Source: Reyranellaceae bacterium | GTDB lineage: Bacteria; Pseudomonadota; Alphaproteobacteria; Reyranellales; Reyranellaceae | DNA length: 57,937 nucleotides | Assembly (NCBI GenBank): GCA_022844045.1 | Contig: JALHMM010000034.1 | Location: 1-57,937 of the forward strand | Direction of reading: 5' to 3' | Shown here: piece after piece, positions 52,558-57,937 of the stretch | Numbering within the stretch: the first letter of the stretch is position 1 | Layout: each line of letters starts with the position of its first letter | Translations under genes and position numbers: made by a program | The notes under the pieces: model-generated | Seen by the model: only the letters and a program-made list of their open reading frames with translations | Databases searched by the model: none | Told to the model about the DNA's origin: nothing

Positions 52558-53958
52558 GTCGGCGACAAAGGCGGCATAGGCTTCGGCGCGTGCCGCCTCG
52601 TCGGGCAGGCGCAGCAGGTAGGACGGATGCACGGTGACGAAGCCGGGCCAGTCGCCAAACGAAGCCGGCCCGCGCTGGCGCGTGACGGCGACCGGCTTGC
52701 CGGTGAGCGCCAGCGCCGCCGTCGCGCCGAGCGCCACCACAAGACGCGGCTGAACGAAGTCGAGCTCCTTCATCAGCCACCAGCGATAGCGCTTGACCTC
52801 GCCGGGATCGGGCCGCTTGTGCAGCCGCTTCTTGCCGCGCAGCTCGTACTTGAAGTGCTTTACCGCGTTGGTGAGGTAGCTCTCGTCGCGCGCGATGCCG
52901 GCTTCGCCAAGCGCCCGATCGAGCAGCTGGCCGGCCGGGCCGATGAAGGGCCGCCCGGCCTTTTCCTCCTCGTCGCCAGGCTGCTCGCCGACGAAGGCGA
53001 TGGCGGGCCGCATCGGCCCCTCGCCCAGCACGGCGCGATCAGCGCCCGGCGTCAGCGGCTCCGACGCCGCGATCAGCGCATTGAGCGCATCGAGCGACCG
53101 CGGCGCCTGCTTCGCCATCGCCGCGACCGCCTTCTGCGGATCGCGCTTTAGTGGCACCGACGCCTCGCGCTCGATCATCTCGCGCACGCGATCGGGCGCG
53201 CCGCGGATCAGCTCGGGGATCGCCTGCGTCTCCGGCAGGTTCTTCCAGTACTTCTTCGGCATGTGCGCGCGCATCGCCTCGGGATTGGTACGGGCTGGAT
53301 TGAAGGTGCTCTCGTAGTAGGCGCGCCACGCCGCCTCGAATGCGTCGTCATCGGGCGCGTCGCTCTTGCGCGCCGGCGGACCGATCCGCAACGACTGGCG
53401 ATCCCAATGCAGCGAGCCCAGCGGCGAAAGGATCGACCACACCATGCCGCGGAAGCGCTCGACGAAGAAATCGGCGGTCGCTTCGAGGATGAAATGCTCG
53501 GGCTCGAACCAGGCGACGTAGCGCTCGCCACCATCGGGATCCTCGGTCCTGCGGAAGCGCACGAAAGCGTGCATCTTGTGCAGGTCACGTCGCACCGATT
53601 TCGCCATCAGCTCCAGCCGGTGCACCACGGGGTCGCTTGCTACTTCCAGCAACGCACGCTCGCCGCGCACCACGCGCCAGATCAGCGTGTAGAGCAGTGC
53701 GTAGCGTTGCGGATCGCGATGGCAGACGACGATCGGGATGAGCGCGGCGACGGCACGCGGCAATGCGATCGCGGATGCGTTCTCCGTCGCCGGTGCTGCA
53801 TCGCCCAGCAACTCGCCTTCACTGTTGGCGCTCCAGATCACCCGTTGGGGTGGGATTTCGGCGGCGACGAGCCGGCGCACGGCGGCGCGAAAACCAAGGA
53901 GATCGGCGCCAGGCTCCAGGGTGACGCCCCGCAGCGGCGCCTTGCGCAGGGCATCCAT
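52528..53958 (-). CDS. DUF4130 / UdgX-type uracil-DNA glycosylase fusion
   Basis: This 476-residue protein has an N-terminal DUF4130 domain (residues 1 to about 270) and a C-terminal family-4-like UDG. The UDG has AFVGEQPGDEEEKAGRPFIG (residues 321-340) and the UdgX loop GKKRLHKRP with His380. In UdgX the His of the KRRIH-type loop forms a covalent bond with the excised uracil site. Here the loop reads KKRLH, a close variant. It starts within the stop of the radical SAM gene (TGATG). The two-gene unit has a LexA box upstream and should be SOS-induced. Confidence 0.93.
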   Translation of the reverse strand: MDALRKAPLRGVTLEPGADLLGFRAAVRRLVAAEIPPQRVIWSANSEGELLGDAAPATENASAIALPRAVAALIPIVVCHRDPQRYALLYTLIWRVVRGERALLEVASDPVVHRLELMAKSVRRDLHKMHAFVRFRRTEDPDGGERYVAWFEPEHFILEATADFFVERFRGMVWSILSPLGSLHWDRQSLRIGPPARKSDAPDDDAFEAAWRAYYESTFNPARTNPEAMRAHMPKKYWKNLPETQAIPELIRGAPDRVREMIEREASVPLKRDPQKAVAAMAKQAPRSLDALNALIAASEPLTPGADRAVLGEGPMRPAIAFVGEQPGDEEEKAGRPFIGPAGQLLDRALGEAGIARDESYLTNAVKHFKYELRGKKRLHKRPDPGEVKRYRWWLMKELDFVQPRLVVALGATAALALTGKPVAVTRQRGPASFGDWPGFVTVHPSYLLRLPDEAARAEAYAAFVADLRRAAELAA

Positions 53959-55166
53959 CAGAACAGACTCCCCTGCCGAGACGGCTCGGTGATGCGCGCG
54001 CGCAGGTCGAGGCGGTCGGCGTGTCGATCGGGCTTGTGGTCGGCGGTGATCACGAACGGTCGCAGGCGCTTGAGCCCGCTGGTCAGCCGGCCGAGGTCGG
54101 CCAGGCGCAATGTCGTGTGGCGACGCGCGGCGACGATGCGATCGACCGCGCGTGCGCCCAGCCCTGGCACGCGCAGCAGCATCTCGCGTGGAGCCGTGTT
54201 GATATCGACAGGGAAGCGCCCGCGATTCTTCAGCACCCAGGCGAGCTTGGGATCGATTTCCAGATCGAGCATGCCGTTCTCGCCGCCGCTGGCGACTTCC
54301 TCGACGGTGAATCCGTAGAAGCGCAGCAGCCAGTCGGCTTGGTAGAGCCGGTTCTCGCGCTGCAGCGGCGGCGCCTTCAGCGGCAGCGCGGCGCTCGGCT
54401 CGGGAATCGGACTGAAGCCGGAGTAGTAAACGCGGCGCAACGCGTAATCGCGATAGAGCGTGTCGCTGGTGCCGAGCACCGCGGCGTCGGTCGTGTCGTC
54501 GGCGCCGATAATGAGCTGCGTGCTCTGCCCCGCGGGCGAGAAGCGGCGACGGTCTTCCCGCGCCTGGCTGATGCTCTCGCGCATCCGGCCCATCGCCATC
54601 GTGATCGACCCTGCGTTCTTCTCCGGCGCCAGACGTTTCAGGCTCTCGATCGACGGCAATTCAAGATTGATCGACAGGCGATCGGCGTAGAGCCCGGCCT
54701 GCTCGATCAGCCACGGGCTCGCCTCGGGAATCGTCTTGAGATGGATATAGCCGGCGAAGCCGTGGTCGCGGCGCAGCGACTTCGCCACCCGCATCAGTTC
54801 CTCCATCGTGTGGTCGGGCGAGCGCACGATGCCGGAGGACAGGAACAAACCTTCGATATAGTTGCGCTTGTAGAAGGCGATGGTCAGCGACACGACCTCC
54901 TCCACCGTGAACCGCGCGCGGCGCACGTTGGAGGAGCGTCGATTGACGCAATAGGCGCAGTCGAACAGGCAGTAATTGGTCAGCAGAATCTTGAGCAGCG
55001 AGATGCAGCGGCCATCGGGCGTGTAGGCGTGGCAGATGCCGCTGCTGGTCGAGCCCAGCCCGTCGAGTCCCGCCGCCCGCTTCGGCGCCCCCGAGGAGGC
55101 ACACGACGCGTCGTATTTCGCGGCATCGGCAAGGATGCGCAGCCGTCCCGCCAGCTTCTCGTCCAA
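53958..55166 (-). CDS. Putative DNA modification/repair radical SAM protein
   Basis: This 402-residue protein starts at TTG 55166, with GGAG seven bases upstream and no other start between it and an in-frame stop. The radical SAM cluster motif is Cys66-x3-Cys70-x2-Cys73 (YCLFDCAYCVNRR). A C-terminal helix-hairpin-helix section (TAPREMLLRVPGLGARAVDR) probably binds DNA. This protein and UdgX are known as a co-occurring pair in proteobacteria. A LexA box lies 31 bases upstream. The exact chemistry is unknown. Confidence 0.93.
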   Translation of the reverse strand: MDEKLAGRLRILADAAKYDASCASSGAPKRAAGLDGLGSTSSGICHAYTPDGRCISLLKILLTNYCLFDCAYCVNRRSSNVRRARFTVEEVVSLTIAFYKRNYIEGLFLSSGIVRSPDHTMEELMRVAKSLRRDHGFAGYIHLKTIPEASPWLIEQAGLYADRLSINLELPSIESLKRLAPEKNAGSITMAMGRMRESISQAREDRRRFSPAGQSTQLIIGADDTTDAAVLGTSDTLYRDYALRRVYYSGFSPIPEPSAALPLKAPPLQRENRLYQADWLLRFYGFTVEEVASGGENGMLDLEIDPKLAWVLKNRGRFPVDINTAPREMLLRVPGLGARAVDRIVAARRHTTLRLADLGRLTSGLKRLRPFVITADHKPDRHADRLDLRARITEPSRQGSLF

Positions 55167-55196
55167 CCGGCTACTCCAATCGATACACCCTCGTTT

Positions 55197-55211
55197 GTTC
55201 TATATATGTTC
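55197..55211 (-). promoter_or_regulatory. LexA (SOS) box
   Basis: GTTC-TATATAT-GTTC is a perfect match to the alphaproteobacterial direct-repeat LexA site GTTC-N7-GTTC. It lies 31 bases before the start of the radical SAM/UdgX operon and 20 bases after the VOC gene stop codon, which also belongs to a minus-strand gene. Confidence 0.85.
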
Positions 55212-55230
55212 CCATCGGGGGTCGGGCAAC

Positions 55231-55641
55231 TCACCCTTTCGGGATCGCCGCCGGGTCCATCCACATCGGCTCCCAGACGTGGCCGTCGGGGTCGGCGAAG
55301 CTGCGGTTGTACATGAAGCCCAGGTCCTGCCTGGCGTTGATGTCCGATGCGCCACCATGCGCCGCGGCCGCGTCGTTCATCGCATCGACGGCGCCACGGC
55401 TGTCGCACGACAACGCCAGCGCTACCTCGCTGGAATTCGTCGGCGGGATCGGCCGCTTGGTGAAGCTGGCCCACTTGGCGTGCGTCAGCAGCATGACGTG
55501 GATGCTGCCTTCCTCCACCACCATGCAGGCCGCGGTTTCGTCGGTGAAGTGCGGATTGTTGACGAATCCCAACGCCTTGTAGAAGGCCATCGATTTGGGA
55601 AGATCCCTCACCGGCAGGTTGACGAAGATCATGCGAGACAT
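55231..55641 (-). CDS. VOC-family (glyoxalase-like) protein
   Basis: This 136-residue vicinal-oxygen-chelate protein has FVNLPVRDLPKSMAFYKALG at its start, GSIHVMLLTHAKWASF in the middle and NRSFADPDGHVWEPMWMDP at the end. These proteins bind a metal and isomerise, open or sequester small electrophiles. It is divergent from the ArsR-type gene, and a perfect palindrome lies between them (55655-55680). Co-regulation with the ArsR-AHSA1 pair is likely. Confidence 0.88.
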   Translation of the reverse strand: MSRMIFVNLPVRDLPKSMAFYKALGFVNNPHFTDETAACMVVEEGSIHVMLLTHAKWASFTKRPIPPTNSSEVALALSCDSRGAVDAMNDAAAAHGGASDINARQDLGFMYNRSFADPDGHVWEPMWMDPAAIPKG

Positions 55642-55654
55642 CGTGCGCTCCTCT

Positions 55655-55680
55655 AATACTTAGGTATTGACCTAAGTATT
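55655..55680. promoter_or_regulatory. Palindromic operator for the ArsR-type regulator
   Basis: AATACTTAGGT (55655-55665) and ACCTAAGTATT (55670-55680) are a perfect 11-base inverted repeat around ATTG. It lies 14 bases before the VOC start and 22 bases before the ArsR start, so one bound repressor could control both directions. Confidence 0.8.
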
Positions 55681-55701
55681 GATCGTCCCTATGTCAAGCG
55701 C

Positions 55702-56028
55702 ATGGACGACGTTTTCCGCGCTCTTGCCGATCCGACCCGCCGCCGCGTGGTGGAAGCGCTGAGCCAACGCCCGGCCTCGGTCAGCGAGCTGGCCCAGCCC
55801 TTCAAGATGGCCCTGCCCTCTTTCCTCGAGCACCTGAAGGTGCTGGAGGGTTGCGGCCTGGTGTCCTCGACCAAGACCGGCCGCGTGCGCACGTATCGCC
55901 TGGCGCCCGGCCGCTTGCGCCAGGCCGAGGACTGGCTGTCGACGCAGCGCCGCCTCTGGGAGCAGCGTCTGGACCAGCTCGACGCGTACCTGATGAAGCT
56001 CAAGGCATCGCAACGGGAGAGTGAGTGA
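55702..56028 (+). CDS. ArsR-family transcriptional regulator
   Basis: This 108-residue winged-helix protein has the ArsR pattern FRALADPTRRRVVEALSQRP, SVSELAQPFKMALPSFLEHL, and KVLEGCGLVSSTKTGRVRTY. There is no metal-binding CxC, so it is of the SdpR/AHSA1-associated type. It is coupled by TGATG overlap to the AHSA1 gene. It is the likely ligand-responsive repressor acting at the palindrome just upstream. Confidence 0.92.
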   Translation: MDDVFRALADPTRRRVVEALSQRPASVSELAQPFKMALPSFLEHLKVLEGCGLVSSTKTGRVRTYRLAPGRLRQAEDWLSTQRRLWEQRLDQLDAYLMKLKASQRESE

Positions 56029-56507
56029 TGAGCGTGTTCAAGATCGACCCCAAGCTGGACCTTCGCCTTGAGCGCGTGGTCGACGTGAAGCCCGAGCTGG
56101 TGTGGGCCTGCTGGACGATGCCCGAGCACATCGTGAAGTGGTTCACGCCGGCGCCTTGGCGCACCAAGTCGGCCGACATCGATCTGCGCCCCGGCGGCCG
56201 CTTCAATACCGTGATGCTGTCGCCCGAGGGCCAGGAGTTCCCCAACTTCGGCTGCCTGCTGGAGGTGGTTCCGCAGCGCCGCCTGGTTTTTACCGACACG
56301 CTGCTCGAAGGCTTTCGCCCGGCGGGCAAGCCGTTTTTCACCGGCATGGTGGAGATCCAGGCCGAGGGCGCCGGCACGCGCTACATCGCCACCGCGATCC
56401 ACGGCACCGAGGAGACGCGCAAGCAGCACGAGGAGATGGGCTTCCACAACGGCTGGAGCGCGGCGCTCGATCAGCTCGTGGCGCTGGTCAAGACACTGCC
56501 GCATTGA
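56028..56507 (+). CDS. SRPBCC / AHSA1-type ligand-binding protein
   Basis: This 159-residue SRPBCC protein has LRLERVVDVKPELVWACWTM (usual start of the fold), KWFTPAPW, GGRFNTVMLSPEGQEFPNFG and a late HNGWSAALDQLVALVKTL. AHSA1-type proteins bind hydrophobic ligands and are often paired with ArsR regulators. The ATG at 56028 overlaps the ArsR stop. The ligand and function are unknown. Confidence 0.92.
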   Translation: MSVFKIDPKLDLRLERVVDVKPELVWACWTMPEHIVKWFTPAPWRTKSADIDLRPGGRFNTVMLSPEGQEFPNFGCLLEVVPQRRLVFTDTLLEGFRPAGKPFFTGMVEIQAEGAGTRYIATAIHGTEETRKQHEEMGFHNGWSAALDQLVALVKTLPH

Positions 56508-56991
56508 CGCGCGCTCATGCCGCCGCGGCGCAGGCCAGGCGGCGGATGCGGTCGGCCTCGGCGTAGGCCCCGACCACCGCCAGTCCAGCCGGCGGCTCGC
56601 CATCGGCCGCACTCCCGTTGAAATGCTGGAGCCGGTGTAACCCCGAACGCCGATCACCCGTCATTGCCGCCGCTACGCGCGAACAATCCGAGCCTCCGAT
56701 GCCGATGGCTGTGGGCCGATGGCATACGGGATCGGCGCGCGGGCTTGTTCGCCCGGAGAAGATATCGTCAACGATGTGGGCGCGGACACGATCGCGCACG
56801 CGGCATCCGGGTCGTCCGGTCGAGCACATCCACTCGGTCCTACTTGCCATCGTTCTGCCGACCTCACTACAATGTGCGCCTCCTCTGCGAAAAAATGAAC
56901 TCAGCCGACCGTTGAACGGCGGCGGGCGGGCCAGGTTGGGCGGGTCCGGGATGCGTTGATCGTTCGCGCGCGCGAACGCACGGGGGAAGTC
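56508..56991. other. Intergenic region with possible gene remnant
   Basis: These 484 bases have no convincing gene. On the minus strand 56515-56640 reads HFNGSAADGEPPAGLAVVGA and then EADRIRRLACAAAA before a stop, which looks like the C-terminal end of a lost enzyme gene. No start or family can be given. The rest shows nothing clear. Confidence 0.4.
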
Positions 56992-57937
56992 ATGATTGAG
57001 GTTCGGCTGATTCGCGGCATGGTCGCGATCGCCGGCGCGCTCGCGGGCGCGCCCGAGGCATGGGCGCAGCAGCAGATCGCCAGCGTCCAGCGCATCGAGC
57101 CGCAGGGCACGCGACAGCAGCGGTTGGGCAGCCCCGAGGCGCTGACGCTGGGCAGCGGCCTGTTCAATAACGACATCGTCGAGACCTCGCCGCGCGGGCG
57201 GCTCGACGTGGCGTTCGCCGATGGCACCCGCATCGGCGTCGGGCCGTCGAGCCAGGTCACGCTCGACGGCTATGTCTATCGGCCAGGCGCAGGCGGCGCC
57301 AGCGCGGCGCTGGGCATGGCCAAGGGCGCCCTGCGATTCATCTCGGGCAACGTTCAGCGCGACGGCATGCGGATCACCACGCCGACGGCGACGATCGGCA
57401 TTCGCGGCACCGACTTCGTCATCACGGTCACGCCGGCAGGCGCCACGCGCGTGCGGGTCGACCAGGGCGCCGTCGTGCTGTGGGCCTGCGGCGCGGCGCG
57501 CACCGCGGGCAACGCCTATCTCGCCCAAGCCGGCTACTCGATCACGGTTGATCGTTCCTGCATCGTCTCGGTCACGCTCACTGAAGCGTCGACCGGTGGT
57601 ACGTCGACGACCGCGGCGACAGCCAGCGCGGCGGTGAGCGCGGTCGGCGGCGTGACCGACGGTGGCTCGACCGGGCCGGGCGTTGGACCCGGCACCGGAC
57701 CAGGCTCCGGACCAGGCCCGGGTACCGGACCAGGCAACGGCAACGGCAATGGTGGCAACGCCACCGGCGGCGGCAACACCGACGGCTCGGGCCCGGGCAC
57801 CGGCAATGGTGGTGCCAATGCCGGTCAAGGCGCCGGCGCGGCCAACGGCGGCGGCGGCACCGGCAACGATGGCACAGGCGGTGGCGGTGCAGGTGGCGGC
57901 GGCGCAGGTGGCGGCGGCGCAGGTGGTGGCGGCGCGG
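56992..57937 (+). CDS. FecR-domain protein with glycine-rich C-terminal tail, 3' end outside window
   Basis: The gene starts at ATG 56992 behind GGGGGAAG and stays open to the end of the window. A signal peptide (RGMVAIAGALAGAPEAWAQ) leads to a FecR-type domain with NDIVETSPRGRLDVAFADGT, GALRFISGN and TPTATIGIRGTDFVITVTPA. After about residue 205 the protein becomes glycine-rich, with repeated short units of the GPGTGPGSG and GAGGGG types. FecR-domain proteins of this kind are periplasmic or surface-linked. The tail is likely a flexible or surface-exposed segment. Confidence 0.85.
   Translation, partial: MIEVRLIRGMVAIAGALAGAPEAWAQQQIASVQRIEPQGTRQQRLGSPEALTLGSGLFNNDIVETSPRGRLDVAFADGTRIGVGPSSQVTLDGYVYRPGAGGASAALGMAKGALRFISGNVQRDGMRITTPTATIGIRGTDFVITVTPAGATRVRVDQGAVVLWACGAARTAGNAYLAQAGYSITVDRSCIVSVTLTEASTGGTSTTAATASAAVSAVGGVTDGGSTGPGVGPGTGPGSGPGPGTGPGNGNGNGGNATGGGNTDGSGPGTGNGGANAGQGAGAANGGGGTGNDGTGGGGAGGGGAGGGGAGGGGA

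Noticed and set aside
57650..57937. Short GC-rich repeats as a CRISPR or repeat array
   Set aside because: The repeats keep the reading frame of the FecR-domain protein and encode a glycine-rich tail. There are no spacers of uniform length.

Overview
This is a GC-rich chromosomal segment that looks alphaproteobacterial. The pointers are a direct-repeat LexA box (GTTC-N7-GTTC), a Zur-like palindrome, a GatCAB amidotransferase, a tripartite-tricarboxylate (Bug-type) receptor, TspO, and the paired carboxymuconolactone-decarboxylase/AhpD proteins first named from Agrobacterium vitis. The genus cannot be fixed from the sequence. Two families of intergenic repeats recur: short perfect hairpins built on CTGTCATCCCGAGCG, and 128-163 bp elements with TA-ended inverted termini that look like MITEs.

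Positions 1-2,600 hold mobile-element debris (a truncated terminase small subunit and an odd proline-type tRNA), a VapBC module and an Asp/Glu racemase. From 2,700 to 12,830 are a Bug receptor, two polysaccharide-deacetylase proteins, an AsmA-like protein, a luciferase-like monooxygenase (LLM), a secreted caspase-like protein, and a CMD/AhpD pair followed by a second LLM. From 13,078 to 18,095 are an ABC importer without an ATPase gene, a short-chain dehydrogenase and a third LLM. A second, paralogous caspase-like protein (18,174-19,727) and a short Hsp70 follow.

From 21,370 to 23,988 the base composition drops visibly. This stretch holds a protein resembling the C80 (MARTX/clostridial toxin) cysteine-protease domain, an unrecognised neighbour that may belong to the same fold, and a DUF1906 glycoside-hydrolase-like protein. 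It abuts the 3' end of a tRNA-Ser gene and is the best candidate here for an undescribed system.

From 24,448 to 36,315 are a GST, a DUF3574 lipoprotein, an amidohydrolase/YtkA-like/di-haem peroxidase operon, tandem class-C serine hydrolases, a cyclase-family protein, a histidine-rich COG0523 zinc GTPase behind a Zur-like box, TspO, and a second PIN-type toxin-antitoxin module with its own operator. From 36,423 to 46,958 is a housekeeping core (gatB, gatA, gatC, ruvX, plsY) in which gatB is separated from gatCA by an inserted peptidase, a DeoR regulator and a dienelactone hydrolase. From 46,975 to the end are a third serine hydrolase, an EthA-like flavin monooxygenase with an ABM protein, a TPR/glycosyltransferase protein, a LexA-box-controlled DNA-repair operon (radical SAM plus UdgX), a divergent VOC/ArsR-AHSA1 cluster sharing one operator, and a FecR-domain protein that runs off the end.

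Functional assignments come from motif recognition by eye. No database search was run.
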